A stretch of 64,000 bases of DNA from Incurvaria masculella (Eukaryota; Arthropoda; Insecta; Lepidoptera; Incurvariidae), in contig OX335647.2 in the NCBI GenBank assembly GCA_946894095.1, positions 10,868,001 to 10,932,000 on the forward strand, given 5' to 3'. Positions 49,428-56,503 of this stretch are shown piece by piece. The stretch's first letter is position 1; each line of letters starts with the position of its first letter. Position numbers and translations under genes: made by a program. The notes below the pieces were generated by a model. It ran no database searches and was not told where the DNA came from. It saw only the letters and a list, made by a program, of their open reading frames with translations.

Positions 49428-51349
49428 GAGGAGATGCGACACTGAGCCGCGCTGCGACCACCTCCTGCTGCACCTGCCCGTAGACTTGCCCAACTACAGC
49501 ATACCGAAAACGGTGCGCACTTGTTAAAAGTTGTTGTAAGTAATGTGATATGTTTATCGATGTATAATCGACCGTGAAGCAAGGACACATTAATTGAAGA
49601 AAGAGCCCAATAAAACGAACTACTTTACAAATATACTGCAAATTATGGGTATACAGCCGGTGGCGAAATTGGTAGACGCAATACCCGCGAATGGTATGTT
49701 TTGCTGGTTCGGGTCCAGCCGTGCAGTATATTTGTAAAGTAGTTCTTTTTACTGGGCTCTTTCTTCAATTAATGTGTCCTTGCTTCACGGTCGATTATAC
49801 ATACATACATATCACATTCCTTGGAATAAGCGACGTGCCTGCTAAGTACGAAAAAGTATATTTACTTGTTGTAAGTAGCCCAGCAGTGAGAGCACTAAGG
49901 AACGATACAGCGCTATATCGTTCGATAAACGTATTTCTCATTTCCACTCGCACGAAAGGCGAAACAAAAACACATGTATGGATCGATACAAGCGTATCGA
50001 TGCGTTTGTGCTCCCGCTGCAGTGGCGCGACGCCTTGCGATTCGATAAACTTAGTGAAGCACCTTTGAGCTTTATGTTTCAACTGAGGCTGGCCGCAGTT
50101 CAGATTCCACGTAAAACTGTAGTTCCCATTCCTTACTTACTAGGTGGTAGGGTTAATCCCACCCGGATTGATACCATCGCATTAAATGAACGATGGTCGA
50201 AGCGGCAATGAAAATTGTCCGTGTTTTCCATACAGTTCAATGTAGCTGAGCAATATAAGGCTGTGTTAGACTAATATCTGACAGTCAGTTTGGTGAACAG
50301 TTAGAAATAACATCCACAAACATCAACAACAAAGTCGCAAAGATTTGGGATGCTAATCCATGCAAGATAGGGGTGGCATAGATACCACAGGCCAAATTTG
50401 CAAGGCTGTCTTAAGGTGGCCCAACCACCAACTCATTCGCGGGCACTGTACAAAACCGTGCTGTTGCGCTTTGGGACCTTCTCTGTTTCAAAGAAAAAGA
50501 CAGGCTCCGTGATGAGGAAGATGAAACATGTCCACAAAAAAGACAATGTGCATAGTGTATGATTTGGTAAGATTTACGAAAATTTTGATTTCAAAACGAC
50601 TTATAGCTAAAAGTAAACCACGACCGCTGTAGTAAAAAATCTAACAAAAACCAAATAGATTATAAATCTTGATTAAATAAGCTATGTCTAATGACTAATC
50701 TTTTTAAGATTTTCTTACTTTATCATTGTGTAATAAACCACCAAAGTTCTTGTATAAAACGCGCGAAAAATTCGAACTTTCGAACCTTATAACTTAGAAA
50801 CCAAACACAATTTTACAATGCCAACGGTCATCAGACATCTAGTTTGATCAAATAAAGCTCTTTTGAGCAAAATATGGGATCTCTGCTAAGAAGTGTGGGC
50901 GTGATCTTCTTTCCCCGTTTGTATGGGGAGTGGTGCGGGTTGGGCCACCTTAAAATATGTTTATCGTGAATATTTTGTTCCAGCCGGTGCCATTTTACAC
51001 GATGCCTAGAAAAAGCCAACTTAAAGTAAAAAGTCCAGAGCGGTGTGAAGCTCCCAACTTCGACGAGCTGCCCCTCCCCCCGCCCCCCGAGCAGTTCCAC
51101 ACATTCAGGAGTGCTGCGGACATTCTGAACAAGGAGTGTCCTGTCGCGAAACTGCCTCCCGCCTCAACCAGCTACATAAACGTCGCGAGCAGCGGCGACG
51201 GCACGAGAGATTACAACAATGTGATAATATCGCCCATGAACACGGTAGGCCTCCCTTCCACCGCCTCCGCAGCCTCCACCGCCGCCGGAATCCTTTATGC
51301 TTACTCCGAAGACGAACCATCCGAAGGTTCCGTGGTAAGGAACCTTTAA
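34200..51349 (+). CDS. Sidestep-family Ig cell-surface receptor (15 exons, complete)
   Basis: Exons: 34200-34269, 35527-35653, 36725-36948, 41575-41685, 42374-42577, 43207-43358, 43561-43708, 44022-44155, 44885-45131, 45754-45990, 46815-47002, 47483-47672, 48289-48510, 49196-49512, 50984-51349. All phases agree and the total is 2937 nt, 978 residues plus TAA. Residues 1-20 form a signal peptide (MQFKILNIILIVLLFEKCTG). About five Ig domains follow (residues 24-550), with typical Sidestep signatures such as DAGLYRCRVDFASS, NVTWWRGAELVDATW and YTCRADN. Then come an FN3-like region (about 552-677), one membrane helix (VGTLLLALGGGVGVVVLLAC, about 690-715) and a 260-residue cytoplasmic tail with Pro-, Ser- and Gly-rich parts. 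Drosophila Sidestep proteins are ligands for Beat receptors and guide motor axons and synaptic partner choice. Which paralogue this is cannot be told from sequence alone. Confidence 0.92.
34408..34500. repeat. GGAATCCGGCGGCG dispersed repeat, copy 1
   Basis: GGAATCCGGCGGCG, GTTGAAAC-like, CGCC...GCGCGAATATGCTCTAAAA and GTTCCCATCC match 60466-60566 in order. Confidence 0.7.
34698..35030 (-). mobile_element. SINE with 5S-like head, reversed
   Basis: The complement reads GGTAGCCCAGTGGCACGA, GATTCGATAAGCTGGGTGA, GTCTGGATGGGTGACC, then the shared body and tail. Confidence 0.85.
35527..35653 (+). CDS. Sidestep-family gene, exon 2 (first half of Ig1)
   Basis: Acceptor GTGGTGACAG; donor GTAGCT. Val/Ala-rich start, then GDAARLPCGTRPELAGS and LTVLTWHRDNVTIYR: the first Ig Cys and Trp. 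Confidence 0.85.
35654..36724 (+). other. Sidestep intron 2
   Basis: No recognised feature until the MITE at 36497-36688. Confidence 0.55.
36497..36688. mobile_element. GGGTCGCC MITE upstream of Sidestep exon 3 (9-bp TSD)
   Basis: Inverted ends GGGTCGCCTTCATAAAGTCC and GGACTTTACGATGGTCCC. The same nine bases CGATTAGCC flank it at 36488-36496 and 36689-36697. It ends 27 bp before the exon 3 acceptor. A 9-bp duplication and GGG/CCC tips suggest a Mutator-like origin. Confidence 0.9.
36725..36948 (+). CDS. Sidestep-family gene, exon 3 (second half of Ig1)
   Basis: SQLVIRSARPADAGLYRCRV then DFASSRSRDTYVQLHVI. The closing Cys motif DAGLYRC is diagnostic. Each splice site abuts a copy of the same MITE. 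Confidence 0.92.
36960..37133. mobile_element. GGGTCGCC MITE at the donor of Sidestep exon 3 (9-bp TSD)
   Basis: Same ends and interior as 36497-36688. Flanked by ACGTTAGAC at 36951-36959 and 37134-37142. The left duplication begins at intron position +3, so it forms part of the GTACGT donor. Confidence 0.92.
37171..37442 (+). mobile_element. AGGGTTCCGTACCC repeat family, copy in Sidestep intron 3
   Basis: TTTTTAGGGTTCCGTACACA to GAGTCCGACTCGCACTTGAC. Inserted just after the GGGTCGCC MITE. Confidence 0.9.
37607..37635 (+). repeat. Short (CCTAA)n run
   Basis: About four to five CCTAA units, the insect telomere pentamer. Shorter runs occur in both GGGTCGCC MITEs. Confidence 0.7.
37961..38303. 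mobile_element. MITE with CACCTAAATTGGCG ends, copy 2
   Basis: Interior (GGAGAAATTGAAGAGCGCGC) and inverted ends match 17719-18070. The outer tips are more diverged. It abuts the LINE that follows. Confidence 0.82.
38419..40921 (+). mobile_element. Jockey/CR1-like LINE, 5'-truncated, RT frame open
   Basis: The frame is open from 38419 to TAG at 40405-40407, about 660 codons. RT motifs in order: TDFQKAFDKVDHELLLKKI, GVPQGSILGPFLFILFIND, catalytic YADDMKIY, then RDLGVLFDTKLHFDKH. The upstream endonuclease is missing. A 3' UTR and an (AAAT)n tail at about 40885-40919 follow. The lack of stops suggests a recent insertion into Sidestep intron 3. Confidence 0.92.
41192..41365 (+). mobile_element. 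SINE with 5S-like head, tail truncated
   Basis: GCCTCGGTAGCCCAATGGTG, GATTCGATAAGCTGGGTGA, TTCTGGATGGGTGACCG and GGCTGGCCGTGGTTCGGATT. Confidence 0.82.
41575..41685 (+). CDS. Sidestep-family gene, exon 4
   Basis: EKPTSMVLLSGNGTW then GPYREGDQPVLICVVID: start of Ig2 with its first Cys. Phase 1 in and out. Confidence 0.88.
41905..42132 (+). mobile_element. AGGGCTAAT MITE, copy 2
   Basis: Same ends and interior as 2417-2648. Confidence 0.82.
42374..42577 (+). CDS. Sidestep-family gene, exon 5 (Ig2)
   Basis: NPPPNVTWWRGAELVDATW then GRRYTCRADNSRLFAPLE and VTIDM, the most typical Sidestep block. Confidence 0.92.
43207..43358 (+). CDS. Sidestep-family gene, exon 6 (Ig3)
   Basis: QPKSVKLYASAEPARAGPFQ then LQCQILGAHPAPKFLWLQDG. 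The acceptor at 43206 fits phase 1; the later AG at 43211 would give the wrong frame. Donor GTGAGT. Confidence 0.88.
43561..43708 (+). CDS. Sidestep-family gene, exon 7 (Ig3)
   Basis: GHLSTVTLLLTAEHHGKNIT then CCADPRSHH and MPLTLSVY. Closing Cys of Ig3. Confidence 0.88.
44022..44155 (+). CDS. Sidestep-family gene, exon 8 (Ig4)
   Basis: TPAVVVTLDGVATNETALLL then NLTLVCNITANPGIFNFRWY. Ends in phase 0 before GTACGT. Confidence 0.86.
44575..44790 (-). mobile_element. SINE tail fragment
   Basis: TGTCATGATGTTAGCCCAAC and ATTGAACTGGACTGAAAACA in reversed tail order. Lies just before Sidestep exon 9. Confidence 0.65.
44885..45131 (+). CDS. Sidestep-family gene, exon 9 (Ig4 with Gly/Glu insert)
   Basis: DEVIRSSGEEEGAGGGGG and further Gly blocks, then LTLLDATSAMAGVYRCSATN. 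The Gly/Glu-rich loop of about 35 residues is unusual inside an Ig domain and probably exposed. Confidence 0.87.
45235..45345 (-). mobile_element. SINE tail fragment, diverged
   Basis: GCCAGGACTTTTAATTTATA and CAATTTTCATTGCC then GGGCCTAACCCTACCACTT. Confidence 0.55.
45608..45690. repeat. Hairpin with about 21-bp perfect arms
   Basis: TATATTTGTGTAGAAACATA and its complement at the other end, with a loop of about 40 bp, 60 bp before Sidestep exon 10. Confidence 0.9.
45754..45990 (+). CDS. Sidestep-family gene, exon 10 (Ig5)
   Basis: SPHCVTSEVVEYGLGGLRSV then NMTCNVSAQPPPDTYRWLFV. Several N-glycosylation motifs (NMT, NVS, NVT, NAS). Confidence 0.88.
46138..46209 (+). tRNA. tRNA-Thr(TGT)-like cloverleaf, probably a relic
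   Basis: Acceptor TTCGGGA pairs with TTCCGAT at six of seven positions, D arm GTTC/GAGC, anticodon stem with four pairs and loop CATGTAA, T arm GCAGG/CCTGC. Faults: position 33 is A instead of T and the T loop has eight bases (TTTCTTAT), so it is unlikely to be a working tRNA. It could be the head of a SINE. Confidence 0.45.
46815..47002 (+). CDS. Sidestep-family gene, exon 11 (end of Ig5, start of FN3-like region)
   Basis: TVLCWGQNDVSNATS then DACYFSVTELSAPLPPAACS and LAVSCVKGHDGGLPQ. Confidence 0.87.
47032..47047 (+). repeat. Poly-C run
   Basis: Sixteen C directly after Sidestep exon 11; its length may be a sequencing estimate. Confidence 0.85.
47483..47672 (+). CDS. Sidestep-family gene, exon 12 (FN3-like)
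   Basis: KFTLTLVSEAGEEPLVSVSA then GDYAISIVAHNDKGSSEPVI: an FN3-like strand pattern. Confidence 0.87.
48289..48510 (+). CDS. Sidestep-family gene, exon 13 (membrane segment)
   Basis: Gly/Ala-rich linker, then VGTLLLALGGGVGVVVLLAC and ALVMGARECSSDAGSD. Basic residues after the helix (RARSLRPLRSK) put the C-terminus in the cytoplasm. Confidence 0.9.
48580..48726 (+). repeat. Dispersed repeat, copy 1 (ATGTTTGATCAGGTAGCAT)
   Basis: ATGTTTGATCAGGTAGCATT, TATGTGGGTCTCAATTT and GGCCTGGGTGG match 51606-51735. It includes a small palindrome around CCCACCCAGGCC. Confidence 0.75.
48783..48896. mobile_element. Foldback element with about 29-bp perfect arms
   Basis: AAACCCAGATCATCGTCTGA through ATAGTTATA, exactly complementary to the right end TATAACTATTCAGACGATGA through TCTGGGTTT. 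The loop is about 56 bp. No coding capacity. Confidence 0.9.
49196..49512 (+). CDS. Sidestep-family gene, exon 14 (cytoplasmic, poly-Gly)
   Basis: SNCDTCQESEGESECSFRRS then RPACRVHSLQNICGAL, about 15 Gly encoded by a nearly pure (GGC)n run, and LLLHLPVDLPNYSIPKT. Confidence 0.88.
49545..49815. mobile_element. Large foldback element with tRNA-like loop
   Basis: Arms 49545-49640 and 49722-49815 are near-perfect complements (for example GACCGTGAAGCAAGGACACA and TGTGTCCTTGCTTCACGGTC). Partial copies lie at 18105 and 25938. It starts 33 bp after Sidestep exon 14. Confidence 0.92.
49654..49726 (+). tRNA. tRNA-like cloverleaf inside the foldback loop
   Basis: 73 nt with canonical spacing: acceptor 7, spacer 2, D stem GCG/CGC with 11-nt loop, one base, anticodon stem ATACC/GGTAT with loop CGCGAAT, variable loop of 5, T stem GCTGG/CCAGC with loop TTCGGGT, acceptor 7. 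The A-box-like TGGCGAAATTGG and B-box GGTTCGGGTCC are clear. The acceptor pairs at only about four of seven positions and position 33 is G, so it is a tRNA-derived promoter or relic rather than a normal tRNA (loop reads CGA). Confidence 0.55.
50010..50262 (+). mobile_element. SINE with degraded 5S-like head
   Basis: CAGTGGCGCGACGCCTTGCG, GATTCGATAAACTTAGTGAA, GGCTGGCCGCAGTTCAGATT and the shared tail. Confidence 0.8.
50411..50953 (+). mobile_element. TTAA-flanked MITE, copy 3, next to the terminal Sidestep exon
   Basis: TTAA at 50411 and 50950; ends GGTGGCCCAACCAC and GTGCGGGTTGGGCCACC. The right end is 30 bp from the exon at 50984. Confidence 0.92.
50984..51349 (+). CDS. Sidestep-family gene, terminal exon
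   Basis: PVPFYTMPRKSQLKVKSPER then FDELPLPPPPEQFHTFRSAA and ends EPSEGSVVRNL with TAA. The acceptor TTTTGTTCCAG lies 30 bp after a TTAA MITE. Confidence 0.9.
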   Translation, partial: PVPFYTMPRKSQLKVKSPERCEAPNFDELPLPPPPEQFHTFRSAADILNKECPVAKLPPASTSYINVASSGDGTRDYNNVIISPMNTVGLPSTASAASTAAGILYAYSEDEPSEGSVVRNL

Positions 51350-51605
51350 AATTTGTAACGCGCATGCTTACTACTTTGTATAATTCAGGGTCTTAAATGT
51401 ATTCACCTTGACCGTGTAGAAATAAGGACGGTCAGGATGTGTCTTCAAAATTAGGCAATATCTTTAATCAAAGATGATGTAGATGTCAGCACTGCATACG
51501 TTGGATATGGTATGTTCATGTTCTAAGAGAGAAATGTATTTCCAAAATCCATAATAGACTTATCGACTTTGTTGACTTCATTGCATGTCAATTCATACAT
51601 AATCT

Positions 51606-51735
51606 TTCCATATGTTTGATCAGGTAGCATTTCGTGCAGGCTCTCCGAATATCATGTGGGTCTGAATTTTACATGGTCTGGGTGGCTGTAAATTAAAAAA
51701 ATATTGCAGGTAAATAGTTGGTTGACAAAGTCCAA
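51606..51735 (+). repeat. Dispersed repeat, copy 2 (ATGTTTGATCAGGTAGCAT)
   Basis: Same landmarks as 48580-48726; likely inside the Sidestep 3' UTR. Confidence 0.75.
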
Positions 51736-51782
51736 CGAGAGCAATCGAGAGACGAAATTCAGCAGCGCAACTCATACTATAT

Positions 51783-51788
51783 AATAAA
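51783..51788 (+). terminator. Candidate poly(A) signal of the Sidestep gene
   Basis: AATAAA about 430 bp after the stop. Another AATAAA lies at about 52136. Confidence 0.45.
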
Positions 51789-54104
51789 GTGATGTGACTA
51801 TACACATACATACATTAAAATCGATACAACTTGAACATCTCCATTACCAATTTACTGAAGGAACCTAAATTGGCACTTTGTTGCAGGATCAGCCTCATGC
51901 AGGCTCACAGTTCTACTTGCGCGACAGCGATGGCCGCTTCTGAACTCAAGATCCGCGGTGTTAGAGAACACTACTGTACAGTTTTTGTAAATATAAAAAA
52001 TGCTAGGATAATTGGATATCAAGTGATATGGACTAATTCTGGAACTTGACTTTCTTTACAAATATCCTATTGAAATCTCATTGACAGGTGTTGGCTACAT
52101 CAGCTGCTACTGGGTGGGAATTTGCCCACACATAGAAATAAAAAAATGCAGTCTTCGGGCATTTATTTAAAAAAAATGTAAAGATTGTTGTTACCTTATT
52201 ATTCAATACTTATGTTTAAAAGTTGCGGATTTTAAGTCTAGTCAAGTTTTACAAACATGGTAAGGAGAAAATATCAATTCAGAACAACCATGTGCGTTCC
52301 ATGTTCCTTGACGTTACATGCTGGAGAAGGAAATAGTGAATGGTTTCGAATATTCTATTTCCTTTTCGAGTTTTTTTATTAATATACATAGTCTATAACC
52401 ACATGGATCAAATCAAATGGTGCAGTCTGCAACAAACACATTTTAGATCACAGACTTAGCAGTGTTTTCTTCGAACTGCAGTAAATGACAGTACTTATCT
52501 TATAGCGTGGTAGTAAAAAGATGACCGATTTTGCGTTCATTGTTCAAGATGGAAACAAAAAAAAAAAAATATTCAAAATCAAAAAACAAAACATTTCATG
52601 AAGCTATTTTAAAATATTTTGGAGGCCTAAACAATTCGACTAACATACAATTTTTCATCTCAAAATCGGTAATCTTTATGCCACTGTAGTATAAATACTA
52701 CATTGTATTATTAAAAAACATCTTGAAAATTATTTAAAGTACATGATTCTTCATTGTCAAAAAGCTTTGAGTTTGATTTACGAAATTCATTTTTATAACC
52801 TTGGGAATTAACAACATTGCAAAATACCACTTAAGATGGGTTCATAAGCATCAGAAAATTACGATCCCCGTTCAAAAGTAGTTTACTAATATTTTGAAAA
52901 CCACTGTTCCAATTTGCTTGATATTTGGGATTTAATATCAAGCAATAAATATGTATGTCTGCACGTATTTATCTTTAAAAAAATGCATCCTGTGTCACAA
53001 CAGAGATAAGAAAATTTGTGTGAAAATGTGTTTTTCCTGTTATTTGTCTTGCTTTACATGTTTCAGCAAAACAAAAACGTGAAGACACAGATATTTATTG
53101 TTAAATATTAGATACCAAACATCTAGCAAATTGGAAAAGTGTTTTTCGAATGATTTGTAAAATACGTTTGTATGGGGAGCATAGCTTACGGGCTGTTCTT
53201 AAGAGCCCTCCAATCGTACTTTCAAACTCCAAATTGCACATTAAATATTGTATGGACTTTTTATATAGTATTAGAAGCCAGTACCAGAGGTACTGACTTT
53301 TAACACCACCTTTCTCACTTTATGCAAACATTTGTGAAATCTATTGAACATTGTTAGATAGAGCATACTTTAGAGATGTTTTAATAGCATTTAAAAACTT
53401 CTATCGCCATTACATTTTTTTTAAAATTAAACTATGTAGAAAAAAATATTTACTTTTATAAATAGTTGAAAACGTAAAGTATTGATTTTCGCTTGGTAGG
53501 TACTTCTTTGTCTTTTTTTGTTAAACTAAACCAAACAAATATGTTTCCTTAAACTTACACTGTTGTTACACATTATTAAAATGTTTTCAGATAAAAAATG
53601 TTCAGTGTGAGGAACAATCAATTGAACATGGTTTGTCGGAAAACTAATTAATAATAAACTAAACAATTTAGAATTTGAGAAACATTTCTTTTTTAATTTA
53701 AGATGTTTTTTTTATGGTCTCAGTTAAAACATCAAATTTTAAAGAAAATTAAATAAAACAAAAAAATACTTAAAAATTCGTAAAAAATACCGTTACCAAT
53801 AACTGGATATGCTCTAAAATGCCCTATTTGTGTAACAATTTTTTTGGGCAACGCTCTACCTATATAGTTGATGGTAAATAAATTTGTATGATGACTAAAC
53901 AATTCTAGGGAGTATAATAGTATGAGGCGATTAGGGGTCTTATAATATTAGGTCGTTACCTGTAAAATTGCCGATTCTCAATTAAAACATGGCATTATTT
54001 TTTAATACGAGTTCCGCCATGGCACCAGGGCTGCCGATGCTGCATAAAGAATTAATGATGTGTTCGAACCAGCCACCGCAGACAAACACACTGCATTTTT
54101 GGAT

Positions 54105-54630
54105 CTAACGTTTCCCCTCTAGAAATTTTGATTTAAAGAGCAAGCCCAGTGGGAGGCCGGAGATGCAAGATGAAAATGAAATATTTAAAACAATAATCGA
54201 AACGGATCCATCTTTGACCACATCAGAGTTAGTGGCAGGCTTCGGTGCAAAACACAATAATGAGGGGATTCTAAAGTCGATTGTGACGAAAAATTGATCT
54301 CGGTAATTGCTGAACCCAAGATAACAAGCCAAAACTTGGCCCAAGCTAAAGTTGACTCAAAATAAGTAACTGGTGAGTTTTTGGTGGACCAGTTCTGGTA
54401 TTATTCACTACAGTTTCTTGAGAGCTGGCTAGACAATTAAAGCAGATATGAGTTGCCAACAGAGACTGGTCATTTGCTCTAACCCACTGCTCCTTCAGGA
54501 CAACTCTCGATCACACACTGCGCGACAAACGGTCGTCAAACTAGAGGAGCTTCGACTGAAAACTCGGCGTCACCCACCATGTTCTCCAGACCTTGCTATT
54601 TCGCACTTTTTTCGGAGTGTAGATAACTAA
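54105..54630 (+). pseudogene. Mariner transposase relic
   Basis: Reading across frames: RPEMQDENEIFKTIIETDPS, LTTSELVAGF, then LLQDNSRSHTARQTVVKLEE and HPPCSPDLA. The DN.R.HTA and HPP.SPDLA blocks are typical of mariner DD34D transposases. Frameshifts and stops are present and the middle is missing, so it is inactive. It is cut off on the right by an AGGGTTCC repeat. Confidence 0.85.
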
Positions 54631-54636
54631 ACAATT

Positions 54637-54880
54637 CTTTTTAGGGTTCCATACCCAAAGGATGCCAACGGAACCCTATTACTAAGCCTCCGCTGTCCGT
54701 CTGTCACAGGGCTGTATCTCATGAACCGTAATAGGTAGGCAGCTGAAATTTTCACAGCTATAAGAAATGGTAAAATAAAAAAATATAACAATTTTAAGGC
54801 CCCATACAAAAAACGTGATTTTTTTGTGTTAGACTTGTACAATGGTACCGAACCCTTCGTGTGCGAGTTGGACTCGCACT
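54637..54880 (+). mobile_element. AGGGTTCCGTACCC repeat family, copy next to the mariner relic
   Basis: TTTTTAGGGTTCCATACCCA to GAGTTGGACTCGCACT. Confidence 0.88.
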
Positions 54881-56238
54881 GAATGAACTTCCCATAAAAT
54901 GGCGGAAGTGCATCGATAACAATGATACAATGGTAATTACTTGGATTGATTAAAAATATAATTTTTTTTTGTTCTACTTTTTCGATTTGAGATAGCAATT
55001 TCATCGGTAATGACCTAATACTAAAACAATTACGCTGGAAACAAGTTCAACCAATTACTGTTTACTAACTGATTTTTTTACATGCTATTATTACATTTAT
55101 ATGTGAAGATTATGTATTGCATGTAATCTTCAAACAATAATCATTACAAAATATAAGAAAATGATTCCAAATTCAAGGCATTGGATGCAAAATTTTATTA
55201 GAAAAATATATTTAGTGTTGATTGACCTAGCAGCTTAAATCCGAGGTTTTCAGTAATGGCAGTTGCGATCACTTCACTTTTAACCGTCACATTTATTCAC
55301 TGGGTCCATTCATTAATGCGTAAATTCAGTCCCGCACATAACAAATACTTAATGGAAGATGTGTTTTTCACATTTCACTCAAACCTCCAATCAAATCAGT
55401 ACAGTTTTTTTCCTTAACATCTCAATGAGTCGCACATGAGGTACTATCGGTTGTTGGCATGTACAGTGAGTGTAGGGCACATTTTGCCAGTTCTATCAAT
55501 TTTATGGGATCTGACTGTTAGAAATAAGTATTGTGTTGATGAATTATTATGTTACAATGGTTATTTAGATAATTATGGTATAGTCTGTAGATCATGACAT
55601 CACATAGGCTCCCTTGTCGCCAATGCCATTGCGCTATTTTAGCATATGATAACCAATCTAACTCACCTTCCATACAAAGGTGGAGCCAACCTGTTACTGC
55701 ATTTTGACCATAGACAAAGGATAGTAGATATAGACTGCTAAAGTCATCCAATGTACAAAACTCGCTAAATACTTCTAATTTTTGCTGTTACTATGACATT
55801 TCTAACCAGCGCCATCTCCGGTCACTGCTAGAACTAGTTACATACTTAACTTAATTCCAAATTTTTGAAGGCAGGCATGATGGAACAGTAACATTTAAAA
55901 TACAAATTAAGTAATGCTATTGATAATAAAAATATCATTGATATTCATTAGTTTGTATTTAATGTATTCTCAAATATGAATTTTAATGCCATCTGTTGAA
56001 TTTTATTATCCCTATTCAACACTTGTATGATGTTAGCAATCTTTCCCTGCTATCATTCATTTATGGTTTTGACCCATCAAATAATGGGGGTGACGCGTTG
56101 GTTGGTAACACATTAAATTCAAATTAATATTTCTTCACTTCAGATTTGAAAATTATTTGGACAATAATCCGTCACGCGTGAGGGTAGGAGTGTCGACAGG
56201 CGAGGGAGAACGGGAGGAGAGGCGGTGAGGCGGTGAGT

Positions 56239-56503
56239 TCACTCGATGCGGTCGAGCTTGGCCTGCGTGGCGGCCAGCTGCTGGATGAGCGGCTGCGTGT
56301 TGGGGCGCGCCTGCAGCGCCGACAGGCACGCCTCGTACAGGTCCTTGCAGCGCACGAGCGCGCGGCGGCGCGCGGCTGGCGCCGGCCCCCCGCCGCCCGC
56401 CGCCAGCTCGCCGCGCGCGCACTCGAGCAGCGCGCCGCACACGCGCGCCGCGTGCAGCTCGTCGCCGCTGCCCAGCCACACGCGCTCCCCCACGCTGATC
56501 ACC
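56239..56503 (-). CDS. Nup155: Nup155 terminal exon
   Basis: VISVGERVWLGSGDELHAAR, an Ala/Gly/Pro-rich part, then DLYEACLSALQARPNTQPLI and LDRIE, TGA at 56241-56239. Confidence 0.9.

Larger units (their letters stand above)
51350..56238. other. Convergent intergenic region, Sidestep gene to Nup155
   Basis: Contains the 51606 repeat, the mariner relic and an AGGGTTCC repeat. 51736-54000 and 54881-56238 are AT-rich with no supported gene. The 3' UTRs of both genes should end here. Confidence 0.6.

Noticed and set aside
49123..49641. Antisense poly-Ala or poly-Pro frames opposite Sidestep exon 14
   Set aside because: They read the complementary strand of the (GGC)n run; no other coding evidence.
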